NCBI RefSeq assembly: GCF_011075055.1
Contig: NC_058141.1
Location: 12,905,639 to 12,969,638 of the forward strand
DNA: 64,000 nucleotides
Source of the DNA: Mangifera indica
Lineage: Eukaryota; Streptophyta; Magnoliopsida; Sapindales; Anacardiaceae
Direction: 5' to 3'
Shown here: positions 1 through 13,719 of the stretch, piece by piece
Layout: every line of letters starts with the position of its first letter
Numbering within the stretch: the first letter of the stretch is position 1
Notes under the pieces: model-generated
Seen by the model: the letters and a program-made list of their open reading frames with translations, nothing else
What the model was told of the DNA's origin: nothing
Databases searched by the model: none
Made by a program: the position numbers and the translations under genes

Positions 1-60
1 TGTGTTAACACTGCATGATACACTCTAACCTTCTTACAATAACAAATTAACAATCATTAC

Positions 61-3000
61 CTGCATAAGCTGAGTGGCAAATACATCACTGACTGTCATT
101 TTATCCAGGTCTTGGCACCTTTTGACAAATTCATTGAAAGGAGGACAGATCCCAGTGCGTTTAAGCTGGTCATCAGGTAGCTCTAATTTATAAAATTGAG
201 TTATTGATTGTGTTAGATATGCATACTTCCTCAGTGTATCAGCTAAACCACTAGTTCTCTGCACATCAAATCCTTCCAAGATCTCTGTCGTAAAACAACT
301 GCATATCACAAGATTTGAATACTATTAAGGTTGTATGATGTTCAGTTTCAAAATTATGGCAACCAAAATAAACAAAGATATTGAAAACGGGCTTTGATAA
401 ATCGAAGGACTCTAGATTGAGAAGCATAGACAACAACTATCTTCAGCATAATAATCAAAAGATAAGCAAACACAAAAATAACAATTTCCAGCTAGTAACA
501 AAAAAGTACGTAATTGCAGATTTTGGAACTATTAGTGGCTCAAGCCACCGTAAAAGCATTGAAAATAAAACCTGTCTTTAAATTAAAAATGATACTCTTT
601 TTCTAGATATTTGACGCACCCAGCAACTAATCAAATTAACATAAGCTGATATCTATTTGTAGGGAAGATGGAGGGCAACAAAATTTCAAAAGGCTTCTAT
701 ACGTCATTATTATCTAGTAAACTTTCATTCAATAGCATTACAACACCTTCCAAAAGCATTGCAGGAGAACATGTCAAAAATATCATAAACAACAATTGCA
801 GACATAATGCAATATTCAACTTATTAAAGGAAAAAATAACTTTATCATAAGAAACTTACGCTGTTTTGATGCTCTCAGAGGCCTCAGAGGAATTTGGATC
901 ACCTTCCACAAGGTATATCAGCTTCTTAAGTCCGCATCTCTAAATGATTACATAATAAAAAAGAATTAATAAGTAGACAATATGGCTAATAACTGCAGTT
1001 ATGACATTGTGATTACATGCAGTAATGACAACATAATTGCACTATTAATATAGATTTAGCTTATAATTCCTCTAAGATGACAATATGGCTTGACATTCTG
1101 ATTAAAAGAACACATGACATATAACTCTAGAAATAAGAAACAATGAAAGAAAAGATGAGTAATTTGAATAAGAAGCAGTACCAGGAGCCTCAGTTTCTGA
1201 TCCCTGTAGCGATTATCCCTGATTGAAGAGCGCAAATCATCAATTTTCTTCCTCTCAACAATAAAATCCAGAACATATTCAGTATCAAGTTGTTTATGAC
1301 AAGCAATCCAGACTCCGTCACCTACTGGTAACCGCCTAACCTGAACAGTAACCTTGTAACTATCATTGTTTATATCATGTGGATACCAGAAGATGACCGA
1401 ACAATCAGACTTCCACTTAAGTGATTTTTAAACATAGATCAAGAAGAAACTGCGGCTACAACATAATGAGGCCACCTTAAAAAAGAGCCAAATACATAAA
1501 ACAAAGACATTGGTGTACCAATGTGCAGCCCAAACAAACCAATCTCTGGACTTTAAGCTCCCAGAAAGTACATTACAGATCAAATGCAGTAAAGTTTTCA
1601 GCATAAACAATACAGAGAAGACTCATAAGATCTTACCTCTATTCGGATCTTGAATTGCGAGCAAATGTTTTCAATTATTCTTCTGGAACGAGACCTATAA
1701 ACCAGAAAGTATATTCACTGATCATAATAGCAATTTGTGGCAAACATCATCAAGAAATATCTAAAACAGTACAATGGTCTAAATATTGCAGGAGGATGAT
1801 AACATCTCCTCCATAAACTTCTGTAATCAATTTCAACTACTTATGCTTCCTTTTTTTTAATTAAAAAAAAAATTTGAACATAAACTCATATAAAATAGCT
1901 TTAAGTTATAATTAAGAAAATGATTATCCAAATTGATTATTTCTACAATCTATCCATTAATAAATTGTAAATACTCCATTCAGTCTATTGTGAGATAATA
2001 ACAAAAAATAAGCCAGTAATAAGAAGAAGAATGAATTCTTGCAACCCAAAAAATTAATTAGTTCTTGCTAAGCAAGAATTGTACTCCACAGCATAGCAGA
2101 TGCCGTCCACTGCGTTCTCAAAAAGTTGTGTATGCAGAGTTGAATAAGCAAGAGTCAAAAGTTACTAACCCTTGAGTGGCAAATTGTTCTCGATCATCTA
2201 AGATTAAGATAACTTCGTATGCATCCTCAAATCTTTCCCCAAAACTCAGAGGTGGCATACTTAAAACATTCATATTTGTTTGCAGACCATCTATCCAAGA
2301 CTTTTGAGCTGAATAATCCTAATAAATTCAGTTGAATAATCAGCAATGCATAGATAATCATAATTTTATTCATACAAACAAATAATCAAATTATTACCAC
2401 GGATTCAATTGAGCTCAACAGAACATCAATTCCAACCGCTTGGAGTTCAAAACATTTTTACCATTTCTTAAAGTTAACATCAACAATATTGCAAAAAGAA
2501 TACGTGCAAACACTACTCATAAAAGAAGGTCATCCTCTAATTATACCATGCCACATGTCCAATCACAATGCTTAAAAAACATCATATATTCCTGCAACAT
2601 AGATGCGAGATTTTCACAATGCAAAATGTAGTACTCTCTGAAGTTACCAATATGCACACATACAACAGAGGAACAAGCGTTCAAGGTAAGCATTTTTGGC
2701 ACAGATTCAGCGGATAAATTGTGCATATTTCCACCATCACAAGCAGAATCAATCTGAGTACTCCGATTTCCAACAACATCTTCTTGACCTTGCATGAACA
2801 AAGAGCTCACTTAGAGGAATATGTTCAGATTTCTAATAAGTGCAATGGATAACTTCAATTTCATTAACATTCAACATATTAAGCTCATTACTGTGTGTGA
2901 ATGCACAAGTTGTTGATGCTACATGGCAATCTTCTCTTAAATTCTGAGGATTCAGATGTAAACCATACACTTGATCTTCTCGAAGACGACATAAAACTGC

Positions 3001-5538
3001 AGGCCAGAGAGATGAGATTTCCTTGTGTGGGAAGTTTTGTGTTCTTCATTAAAAGCATGAAGCACTTGTTCCTTGGAATACCCCATGCATGTAAACTGCG
3101 GAGAGAGAAATCTAAATCAGACAAAAACTTCAACACAAGAAAGAGAAAGAAAAAGGGACAGCTGTAAAAAAACAAAAAAGAAGGAAAACAAAGAACAAAA
3201 ACTGTGACATCCATGAAACATAATACCAAGATTGTACAAAAATGACACCTAGGCAGTATGAGCTATGAATTTTTCACCAGTGAACAAAAATGGTGACGCC
3301 GCAAATAAAGAACAAAGTAATGTAGGTCAGTGCCCAGAGTGGAAAAATGTGATGAAATGATCGGTGCCTAATACTGAAAAATTGTGGGTTGGCTGAACAT
3401 GGAATTATCATAAAATCTAGTTGAAAACAAACCCTCTCAAGAGATGCAAGTGGAACATCAACTGATTTGCTCTGCTGACTCAAACTGACAGATTGCAATG
3501 TCACTTCTGCAGAAGAACTTGAGTTAGCAAGCTCTAGATCCGGTGTGTTGCATGCATCCAGATCAGAATCCTGTTCAACAGGCAAGATATCTATAGAATC
3601 TGTCAAACCAGATCTCATGAGACATTCACGTGCTGCTTCACGCCCTTCATGAGTCAGCATGTACCTGAAGAAAATCAGAGGCTCATTCTTCCAAACAGAA
3701 TACATCAACTAAAATTATTTAAGCAAGCAACTTTAACCTTTTAAACCAATTCCATATTCCAAAGTGTAATCAAATTTGAAACATCAACTTTCTAACTAAA
3801 AATCATTAGAACTGCATGTAAATAGAGCATGACCCACACATCTAGCGAAAATAGCTAGGAACATATAATGAAATGTTTTTTCATACTACCAAACATATGC
3901 AAAGAGGCAAGCTTAAGATTCAATCATAAATAAGGTCAGCAAAATATCCATTCAAGTAACAGAAAAGTAGTTCTTTGATTTGATAGGATATAGCCAAAAA
4001 AGAATTTTAATGATTTTTTAATCCAAAAGCCAATCATTAAATCCATTAACCATATTGCTCTATCAACCTAACTAAAAAGGTATTTCTTTTCAGTTTAAAA
4101 GCATTACAAAAAACCCAAATCAAATAAGCCCAAGACCGCTGTCATATGTTACCAAAATCAATATAAATACAGAATTCTTTCATTGTTATTCTTTAAAACC
4201 CAAACACTGAAGCTCTACTAATTCAAATTTAACGATCTCAGATAGAAGTGACATAGTGAAGAAAAAAGAATACTCACTTTGCTGGGCAACTCGATTTCAC
4301 AACTAGTCCTTTGGTTATCAAGGTTTTCATGCAACTCCATCCACTATACCAGTCCCTTGGAGTACATCCAAATTGCCCGGGTTTACCTTTTCCCTTCTCT
4401 GGCCTAAGTACATATAAATGCAGTTTCACGACGATCAATTTACCTCCATATTCACTTAAACCAATGGAGAAGAAAACTAAAAAATCAATGAATAAACATA
4501 CATAATTGGTGCCCGAGAAAGACCACTTGCTTCAGCTGCATCAATAAGCTCTTGTTTATGCATAAATTCATTCCCATTTGCAGTACCCCTACAAAAAAAT
4601 TATTTCAGTACACAGTTCATCACAGCTAGGGACAAAAGCATGCAACAAGGAAAAAGGACATGTAGTTCACCTGTATAAGGTAATCAACAAAGCATATGCC
4701 ACAGAATTCCTTTGGGGCACATAACGTTTGGTTCCTTTATTCTTCGTTGCTTTACTTACTTTACCTAAATAATCAAAATGGGAATTGAATAAGAAGATTA
4801 ACATGTAAAACTCCATAAGAATAACTACAGCAAAAGACATGAGTAGCTTACCCTTTTCAGTCAAGTTTTCTGATTCAGAACTGCCTGAAGTAGCATCAAA
4901 GAACTCTTGCACAAGCTTCAGAATCCACTTTCCCACACCCCTAAACCACAAATTCAAACCAAATAACTTCAAGTAGAATTTAATAATAGAAATCAGGATT
5001 ACTTCGACATATAAGCAAGACATTACTCAACTCAACTTCAACATCTCTCTATTTCCCACGCTTTAAAGAAAAGCAATTTGAATAATACATCACCACACGA
5101 TAACAAAATCACAACATTCACAGAAATTTCCTAACCCGCATAGTCTTATCTCCTCAATCTTCATTCTAGAATGCATCAACCGATACAAACACAAACAATT
5201 TTGGACGCAAAAGTACTTTTTCAGACTTCAATTGGGCATTTTATATAGTCCGCTTCGGTTGAGCACTGCTACTTGTAACTAAAATATAGCTATTAGTAGC
5301 AAGCAGTGGAACATTAAACTTATCAAAAGAAGGCATACTTGATTTGTGATAATTCTTTAAGAGTCTTGATGTGATTCTTTGCATTGCACACATTGTTATA
5401 CGCCCTAGACAGAGTCATATCCAAATTCTCCGATAATCCTTTAGGCTTCTCCAGCATTTCTTGCTGCTTCTGCAACATGTAACTCGCCAATTCTTCATTT
5501 TCTGGGCACAAGACGCGCCTCTTGTCATGATTCTCCAT
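61..5538 (-). CDS. MUS81: MUS81 crossover junction endonuclease, 3' end off window, frameshifted
   Basis: Catalytic subunit of the MUS81-EME1 nuclease, which cuts branched DNA such as nicked Holliday junctions and stalled forks in the nucleus. Exons read on the minus strand: 5339-5538, 4852-4940, 4671-4764, 4502-4588, 4278-4403, 3433-3664, 2892-3095, about 2648-2788, 2398-2438, 2170-2318, 1637-1694, 1182-1340, 860-939, 61-298, then off the window edge. The N-terminus (RRVLCPENEELA, EKPKGLSENL) and the central FGERFEDAYEVILILDD block are typical of plant MUS81. Exon 12 has the ERCC4-type nuclease motif (VERKKIDD). A winged-helix-like region lies in exons 4-6. Exon 7 (2892-3095) is one base short of the expected frame: it reads FTCMGYSKEQ, then must shift to reach EISSLWPAVL. 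As written, translation stops soon after, before the nuclease domain. The exon 8 donor is uncertain (2648 or about 2657). Identity is sure; functionality is not. Confidence 0.93.
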
Positions 5539-6275
5539 CTCCGATTAAAATCTTGTTATGGTTACTGATTATTCAGACGTTGGTTGGGGATTTTGAATTG
5601 CGGTTTAAGATGGCGTGGAGAGTGCAAAATAGCGCCAGGTTTCTTTAAGTGGATTTAAAATTGTGAGCAACCTTCAACTCTTTTTGGGCCTGGGCCATTA
5701 AGTTTGGCCCATTAATGTTGGTTATCTAAATCTGCACTATTTAATTAGCCTAATTGTGTCGCCATTAAATTATGATGTTAAGATCACAAAATAAATTTAT
5801 TTTTGTAACAACTATGAATTGGTGTAGCAAATAATGCAGATAATATAAAATTAATAAATTTATTATAAACAGGGCCATTGATGATTATTTTGTCAAATAT
5901 AAAGCTTTTAAGAAAATAATTATATATAAAAACTTAACAATTATTCATATAAAATATAATGGTTGATTAAGTAATTTTAAATGGTACATTATTTGATTGT
6001 ATTTTTTTAGCTCAAAATTTCCAATGTAAATAAATTGTCCACGTTTGATTGAATCGGTTTTATGAAATATGCAACTGGAAGTTATAATATGATGACAAAA
6101 ACTTCTGTAAATTCTCAAATTCGTATAAAACAAAACTGCAAATCAGTTGCGAATTGCAACGAGCATTCATAACGGAGGAACCATACATTCATAGGTGACA
6201 TAAAAAGCAATTTCACAAAAGAGGTTTCCCTCGACAACCTGGTATTTAGTATTTTAAAGGACTTCTCCTTTGTCT
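5539..6275. other. Spacer between MUS81 start and UBP24 stop
   Basis: About 740 bp between the MUS81 start codon and the UBP24 stop codon; both genes point left. The part next to MUS81 (about 5539-5700) is less AT-rich and should hold its 5' leader and core promoter. The part next to UBP24 (about 6130-6275) is probably its 3' UTR. The AT-rich middle shows no ORF or repeat I can support. Confidence 0.6.
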
Positions 6276-9200
6276 TTATCCTGGATGACAAAACTCCTCT
6301 GCAGCCTTCTCTACCTGTCTGTAGAATAGGACATACGCTTGGTCATGCAATACCTGGCTTGTCCCAATGGCATTCACATTGGCGTCATCAAAACGTAGCC
6401 ATTGCCCGTTAGAATAACGAGCATCTGCGGTATAATGCCCTTTTGAAGGCTCTCTTCCATGGTGGGTAATTGTCGCAACAAGTCCGTATTTTCGGCCCTG
6501 CAAATGGAAAGCACGAGGGAAATCAACTGATAATTCTTAACCAAATCAGTATTCTGAAAACTGAAAATTCATTTCATGAATTATTAAGAAATCCATTCAG
6601 AAACTAGGTTACTAAGGACGAAAGGATTTCAATTCCCATTGTTATTAAATAGCATTGAAAATAAGTTTCTTTTAAGGTAAAAACTAGGGAATTAGGTTCA
6701 AAGCCTTTGCGACCATGACCAATAACCAGAAATCAAAAAAGTCACTATAGAAGCACTGGATTACCTCAGCAGATGGAGTAACCAGCAGTTCTCGACCCAG
6801 GACCAATTCAAGTGGAAAATGCACAGGTTTAAGCAACTTGGCGCTCCCCTGGCTTCCATAACTAAATCGCATCAGGTGCAATATCATTATCTTTGGCAGA
6901 GTCTGTATCTTAACAGATTTTTTAGCTGTCACAACTCCCGCCTGAAAGTTGGGATTAACAGTCATCCGTATCATGCATATACAGCAAGATCTATCAATAC
7001 CCAGGAAACAAAGATACACAACAGCTTTATGAAAACCTCTAGGCTTTATGTAGCATTTGGATTTAAAAATGTATAAAGATACTAAATCCAAGTAATGTAA
7101 TCAACATTTATATAAACTACTAGTATGGAAGCAAACCACACATCATATACACAAGAAGGTCCTTACACATGTGATATTGGAATGCAAAAATGACATACAG
7201 TATCACGAAAAATAATCAAAAAATTTATAGACTAAAATACCTTCCCAGCTGCTGATGTTCGATACCCCTCAAGATTTTCTGGTGCAGAAAACAAATGAAG
7301 TGCATCCTCAATTGTACGAACAGATTCTGAATGAATATCAAGGTGGAGCAAGAGAAATGGTTGAACAGTAGCAGAAGCTTTATTTCCTGATAAGACAAAA
7401 ACTAAATAAAAAGGAAGAACTATAGGATATATACTGCAGAGGGGGAATCTTGCAAGAACAGAAATATGAAACAGGGTTCACTTTTGCTGGCAAATGCAAT
7501 AACTTTATCACTATTTAAGTTATTGTAAACAAAAAAAGATCCCCTGAAATGTGAAAACCAATTGTTAGCAATATTCTATCTAACCCATAGAAATCAAACC
7601 TTTTGCCTTGACTACACTTTTCAATTGTCCTCCAAAAATATCACTAAGCTCTGAACGAACAAAGCTTTGTGTTCTTGTCACAGCAGATGTGTTCTTTGGG
7701 CCAACTGTCTCCCATTCATCATCTTCTGCAGCAGAGACAAGTGATGACTTGGCTCCATTGGAAATAGCAATCTGTCCTTGAAGCTTAAGTAATTCATCAT
7801 GCATTTGATCCATTATAAAACTTAGAAACTCCTGTGCGTCTTCCTGCCTGAAAATGGTAAGTATGTCAGAAACCAACTTACAGATCACCCGCATGTTCAT
7901 ATTACAGTTCATAGGTAATAGCAATGAATGTATAGATGTAATGGATACCAAGTCGCTAGCTAGTAAAAACAAATTTTCAAGTTCCATCTCAACTCATTTT
8001 TACGCTTTTAATCAACTGAACTGACATGTAATGTAACATTATACAGTCTCCCAACCACAGTAATCACACTGTGAGGATAGAATTAACGGAATATGATTAC
8101 AATGAAGAACACAAAAAGCAGGACAGCAGAAGATCAAGAGAATGGAAATGCAAAAGGAGATATAAAGAATCATCCTAATAGAAAAGGTAATTATAAATAA
8201 GTTTTAGATCCACAGAGCACAGCAATGAATAATCTACAGTTAAAGGCTAAACTGTTACCGATTAAAAGAAATATCTAATGATAAATGGAACAGAAGATTA
8301 ACTAGATCCAGAAAACACACAAACCTTGGTCTGCCAGATATGCTGCTTGGCACATCTGGAGTAAAACTCTTAAGAACAGATTCAAACATAGCAGGACTAA
8401 AGGGCCTCCCAGTTTCAACATAAGCTGCATCTTTCTTCTTCATCCTTGGACTAGAGGGTGTGCTGAATTCAGAGATGAACTCAAAAAATGCAGTTAACGT
8501 GGGATATCCAACCTAACAAATTATAAACCAAAAAAACAATAATAAAGCTTTAGGTACAACATACTTTAGTAACAAAATCAACAATGTAACCAATTTTATC
8601 ATTAGCTGATTTCTGCACAAAATCATAAGATGCACTAAATATATAACAAAACAACACAAACAAAGAAATAAACAACCTTAAGTATATAGAAGGTCTCAAA
8701 TAAAATGAAAAAGAAGACTAAATGAAAACTGAGGACAGATATGTTCAACACACACAACCATGTATAAAGCATCTCCGTCTTTATCACACATATAGATTAA
8801 ATTTTGAACACAAAAAAGGATCTAACCTTTGGTATGTCACGAACTTTAAGTCCATGCAAGAGCTGAACAAAAGGGTAACATGACAATAGAGACTGCAAAG
8901 ATGCATTAAGAAAGCATAAATTTCCCAAATTGATTAAACCTCGAGGCAGTATGTCTCTACCACTTTTAACAGGCTTAATAGTTGTCTTATAGAACTCTTG
9001 TTTCGACACGGATAATGATGAACCATATGACGCCCCATTCTGATACCCATCCTTCACACTTGCAACATCAAGGACATGAAATTTTGAACTTGGGTGTGAA
9101 TATATATGACTGCCTTCATTCTGAGATAAGTTTAATGAGGTTAAATCAACACCATCTGCTTTCAGTTCTTTAACACCATTAGTGAGGGCAGAGCCATTAG

Positions 9201-10035
9201 TAGAATTCTTAATATTTCCATTTTCTATTGTGCCCTCTAAAACTCTAGGAAAGTGATTACTTGGTGCATTTACAATCTTCACTTTATCATCCTTCCTAAC
9301 TGGAATTGAGGGCTGAAGAACAACTGCCCCGTTAGCAGCATCCAACTGTCTACTTGGTTCACCATTCAAACCACTCAAAGAACCTTCAGTCAAATCAGAA
9401 GAACCAACCAGCAAATCTTTCTCATCCACGGGCTTTTCAGCTCTCCCAGACAAAACAGGCTTTTTAGCACTCCCAGATGATCTCTTCACCTGCCATGACC
9501 TTGTTTCATCTTCAGTGAATGACCCAAACACTAGTACCTGCCATCACACAGCAAACACCTGTTGAACTGCCAAAACTTAAAAGAACAACACACACAACAA
9601 GAACCAACTCCTTCAGTGACAGCATTCTTCACGTAGGCCTATTCAACCTAGCTAAATCGCAAGGAGTATAACATTCTGTGAACTGAATCTATGTAAACAT
9701 AGATAATGTCCAAATCAAAGAAACCCTTCAACAAGATAGTTGGACTACACTAGAGCTTCATAAGTCCACCACATCCTTCACCATTACAACCAGCTAATAG
9801 CCTATACTCTCACTACCAATTCGTTCGCAATTAAAATATGCTCAGCTGCAATCGACAATTTCTCCTGTTTATCCTTCAGCCTTAATATATTTCAGACCTT
9901 CTCATTCATATTTAAATTAGTTTGCAATAAATCCAAGCATACAAGATCAATACATTACATAAATCTAATTTTTTTTTTCCAATTAAATGATTAAGAAATA
10001 TAAAGAAAAGTAAAGCTGACCTTAGAATCAGTCAT
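6276..10035 (-). CDS. UBP24: Ubiquitin carboxyl-terminal hydrolase, UBP24 type
   Basis: Deubiquitinating cysteine protease of the USP (C19) family; removes ubiquitin from proteins. Seven exons on the minus strand: 10021-10035, 8827-9537, 8325-8512, 7600-7847, 7241-7386, 6765-6941, 6276-6497, joining in frame to 568 residues, close to Arabidopsis UBP24 (about 550). The tiny first exon encodes MTDSK and is required to reach the conserved [13 protein letters not shown] start. The Cys box [16 protein letters not shown] puts the nucleophile at about Cys213. [19 protein letters not shown] follows in exon 4. The His box GHYTADARY puts the catalytic His at about 516. Residues about 25-195 are a low-complexity, Ser/Asn-rich linker. 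UBP24 and MUS81 are near-neighbours in Arabidopsis, which supports the assignment. In Arabidopsis UBP24 is linked to ABA signalling in guard cells; that role here is inference. Confidence 0.95.
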
Positions 10036-10340
10036 GTTTTAAATGCGACGTAAACCTTAGAAACAGAACGAAACCTAGATATGTGACAACGATTAAAGAG
10101 AAAGAACGCGAGAGGTATAGAAAAGGGAAAGGAAACAAATGAAACTAGGGTTTGAGAGAACCCTAGAGCAGCAGAAGCAGGCAAAGAAAGAGTGTTGATT
10201 GAAGACATGAAAAGATGAAGAAAGATTGTTTTATATTTGAAGAAGAGAGAGAGCATTTAACGAACCGACCCTCTCCTCTCCCTCTTCTTCTTCCTCTTTC
10301 AATTAGCTCTTCAATTCGGAGCATCGACTGAGAAGAAAAC
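10036..10340 (-). promoter_or_regulatory. UBP24 5' leader and start region
   Basis: Sequence just upstream of the UBP24 start. On the gene strand it is rich in CT/GA tracts (about 10240-10310), typical of plant 5' UTRs and TATA-less promoters. I see no clear TATA box. The transcription start is probably near 10260-10340. Confidence 0.4.
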
Positions 10341-11423
10341 AACTTCTAGTGTCTCCTCTAGGGTTTGGATTTTGTTTTGTTTAGCCTCATGAAGAAGGAG
10401 AATGCCTTGGGGAGTTGTATGGCTAAGGTGTTATTAAAATAAGGCCCAATTTCAATTTCCCACCCAAACATTGCAATCATTTTTACCCTTTAAATTTGAA
10501 AAATCCACCAACAACTCACCTCTAAGTACCATTACCTTACAATGCCATGATTACTCTTGGATATGAAAAATCCAGCAAGAATGATGAAGAAAGAGAATAA
10601 AATGGCTATGCGTTTGATGTACGTTGGAAAAGATGATAAGCTTATTAATCATTTATATGTCGTTGCCCAATGCCTTATATTATAGGCTACTATTGAATGT
10701 GTCTCAAATTGTTTTAGGGCATACAAGTTATTTAAAGTTGAGAGGTAGTTTTGTAATATTGTGAATAAGTATGGGTATTCAGGTAATTCCTCGGTTTATA
10801 TATTTTTACTCTTGGATATATATAAACTGGTCATTTTTTACCTTGATTACTCTCTCTCACATACTTTTTCTTCTCAGATTTTCCTTTGGTTTGAGACATG
10901 TTCATGTCTCTTTCAATGTCTTGCTAGGGTTTGTCTGGTTGTTTTGGTCTTAGTCAATTTTGCTCTATTCAGTGATAAATCTCTAACCTTTTTTAGTCCA
11001 TATTTCTTTGTTATGATTGATAGATGTAAATTTTATACTTGGAGGAAATGTTGTTTAATCTTCATACATTGATATTATATTAGTGAACTGATTAAAAAAA
11101 TACTTTTATCTTGAATATAGGATTTCATTTATGAAATCCGAATCAAGTAAATGTCATTATGTTCTTGATTTTTTATATAACATATTTAGACAAATCTCAT
11201 ATTAACAAAATATAAGAAAGATATCGAGTATATATGCATATCCCACATCGTTTAGGGATGCTAAATAGTTTATGAGCTCTTTAAGTTGTCAAAATGTATT
11301 TTAACTTATAAAATCTATTAAAGTAGATAATATCTTAACAATTGATCAGATATAATATTTTGATAGTAGATCAAACTGTTAGATTATAAATATTATATTT
11401 TGATTATTAAATGATCTTGTAAG
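10341..11423. other. Intergenic AT-rich DNA, with one transposon-like end
   Basis: No gene supported; short plus-strand ORFs at 10761-11072 lack any recognisable protein feature. At 10446-10505 the sequence resembles the terminal repeats of the long-TIR element at 54836-56301 (shared CCCACCCAAAC and TTTGAAAAA-type blocks), so a relic end of that family may lie here. I found no partner end. Confidence 0.4.
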
Positions 11424-12548
11424 CAAGGTTTTCAAAACCGGACCAAAATAAAAACCGTTTTAAGTATTAGTTTCGATTGACCAGTTGAACCATTTGAACC
11501 AGTCGGTTAGACTGGAATTACAATTTAGTCATAAAATCTACATTTGTACATTGTTGCTTTGCTTACTGTTTTCCATACAAATACTCTTTAATTCGTAATT
11601 TGATCACAATACATATCTCCATACATTCGTAATTTGAATTTCAATATTCATTATTTACAATAATAATTGTTATAAATTGTCATATATTGGTTCATTATAT
11701 GTAAATAGGGTATCACAGAAGACTGATATTCAATTTTCAAATTCTTAGAAACTAACCACATTACGAATGAAATACATTCAATCTAGACATTCAATACAGA
11801 TGTATAATAAAATTATAAATTCGTAATATAAAATTAAAAATTAACAATAAATCAACTAATATTTTCTAATTGAAAATTTATATTTGTTTATATAAATTGA
11901 CCTATTATTTTATATAAACCAGGATAGCTCCTTGTTCTAAATTTAAAAACAATAAATAATTCACTGTACAAATATAAATCCATGCCATGCAGTTAAATTT
12001 GAAAAATTTTCAAACGTTTTCCCAGCCTTAATTAAGCAATTGATCTAAAAGTTTACAAAGTCTTACAAAACACCAGCTTCCCGTCGTTGCCTGAGAAGTC
12101 GCCGGTCACAATAGCAACGGAAAATCATCGTCTTCAGCCACCGTCTGAGCCGGAGAAGTCGCAGTAAAACGTTGCAAATATAGCCGTGAAACTACTGCCT
12201 TGTGAGCCTGCAAACCAACACACCTCGGCGGCAGCGTCGTCGTCATCAACCACCATCGTTGGCAAGGAACAGGAAATTCGGCTGTGAAATTCGTCGGCTG
12301 CAGCAATTGAGATTGTGTCTGCGTGCATTGCAAGGAACAGGAAAAAAACAATGTTTTTATATGCAACCTTGAACCGGATTCTGCTGGACTGGGTTGGACC
12401 GCAGTTCAGAAGAGAATCGGAGATTCAATTGCCGTCCAATCAGATTTTTACACTAAAATGGTTTATCCTTCAACAGCACTCGACTATAGTGCCGGTTCAC
12501 GGACCGACCGGTTCGATCGGCCAGTCCGGTCCGGTTTTTAAATCCTTG
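11424..12548. mobile_element. Non-autonomous hAT-type transposon, 1,125 bp
   Basis: Imperfect terminal inverted repeats: the left end starts CAAGGTTTTCAAAACCGGAC and the right end reads as its near complement, ending in CCGGTTTTTAAATCCTTG. A perfect 8-bp direct repeat, CTTGTAAG, flanks it at 11416-11423 and 12549-12556. An 8-bp duplication with CAAGG-type ends is the hallmark of the hAT superfamily. The inside has no transposase; small ORFs at 12106-12366 and 12315-12593 match nothing I know. The right half (12050-12540) is notably more GC-rich than the surroundings and may be captured DNA. Confidence 0.85.
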
Positions 12549-12556
12549 CTTGTAAG

Positions 12557-13172
12557 CCCCAATATTGAAATTGGTTGTGGAAACAAGAGATAAATTAAAA
12601 TATTGCCTAAGTCCCCTTAATTCAAGTATTTCTCAAGATAAACAAATATAAATCAATATATATAAACTAATCAAGGTAATTAATCATATTGTTAATTTTC
12701 TTAGGATAAAAGAAATGAATAACATATAAATTAATCAAGGTAATTAAACATTTCAGTAATTTGAAAGCTTCACCAACCCTTGAATCGAATCATTTTGCAA
12801 CTCCTCACAAAGTAGCAAGGATTCCACTCTTTCACATGGAAGCACCAAGATGTAATAGTGAGTATTTTAGAGATTGCTCATGAGTGCTAGCATGGGAATA
12901 TTGAATGGAAAATTGTGAAGAAAATTGAGAGAAATATTTTTTTCTCTCACAAATTATAGATAGCTAGACCAATAGATATGTAAAATCCAACCATATGTCA
13001 AACTCACAAACTTCATTCTAATTTTCCAACTTCTATTATTACCATTTGACACATAGTATTGTCAATGTAGAATGCATGTTACATACAGCCACATAGGTAA
13101 GTAAATAAATTTAGTAATATTTGGCATAAAGCTAGAAAACGAAAAATATATTTAAAAAAAAAATTTTAATGA
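12557..13172. other. Intergenic DNA between hAT element and MITE
   Basis: About 600 bp of AT-rich sequence without a supported ORF, RNA gene or repeat boundary. A near-duplicate phrase about TATAAACTAATCAAGGTAAT occurs at about 12660 and again at about 12725. Confidence 0.5.
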
Positions 13173-13590
13173 GGCCAAAAGACTTATTCCCACCCAAAGT
13201 TTAGTCCAATCCCAACCCACATCTATAGAAAGAAAAGAGATCATTATAAACAATAAGAAAGAGCTAACTAATGTTAGGAAGAAAAGAAGAGATTGTCAGA
13301 ATTTAATAGTGATCGAAGAAGAAAAAAAAATACTTAAATAAGAAAAATAGTCTTCTTTTAAAATTAAAAAATTAAATAAAAATAAAATTATTAATTTTTA
13401 AAATATAAAAAAAAAACTAAAATAAATTTATATATTTTTTAATATTAATGTTGAAACGATGATTTTACCATGGTATATAACATAAAATTTTGACAAATGT
13501 TTGATGACAGGTGAATATTTAAGTTTTTGAAACTTCGTAGGTTGAGTTTGAGAATAGAGTAAACCTTTGGTGGGAACAAGTTTTTTTGCC
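13173..13590. mobile_element. Mutator-type MITE, 418 bp (GGCC-ended family)
   Basis: The left end GGCCAAAAGACTTATTCCCA is mirrored at the right end, which closes GGGAACAAGTTTTTTTGCC; about 30 bp of each end are complementary. Flanking 9-mers TTTTAATGA (13164-13172) and TTAAAATGA (13591-13599) agree at 7 of 9 positions, suggesting an old 9-bp target duplication as made by Mutator-like elements. No coding capacity. A second complete copy is at 23816-24401 and right-end fragments end at 20037 and 23162. Confidence 0.7.
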
Positions 13591-13719
13591 TTAAAATGAA
13601 GTAAACAGTGAACAGAAGATACAATTTTTATTGGTAAAATGTCAAATCTGATTGCCGTTAATTGGATAGGAAGAGGCAGGGGGTCTTCGTCTTCCGTTCG
13701 CTCAACACCCTCAAATTTT

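Noticed and set aside
12106..12366. 86-codon minus-strand ORF inside the hAT element
   Set aside because: No recognisable domain, overlaps alternative frames of similar length, and lies in GC-rich non-coding cargo.
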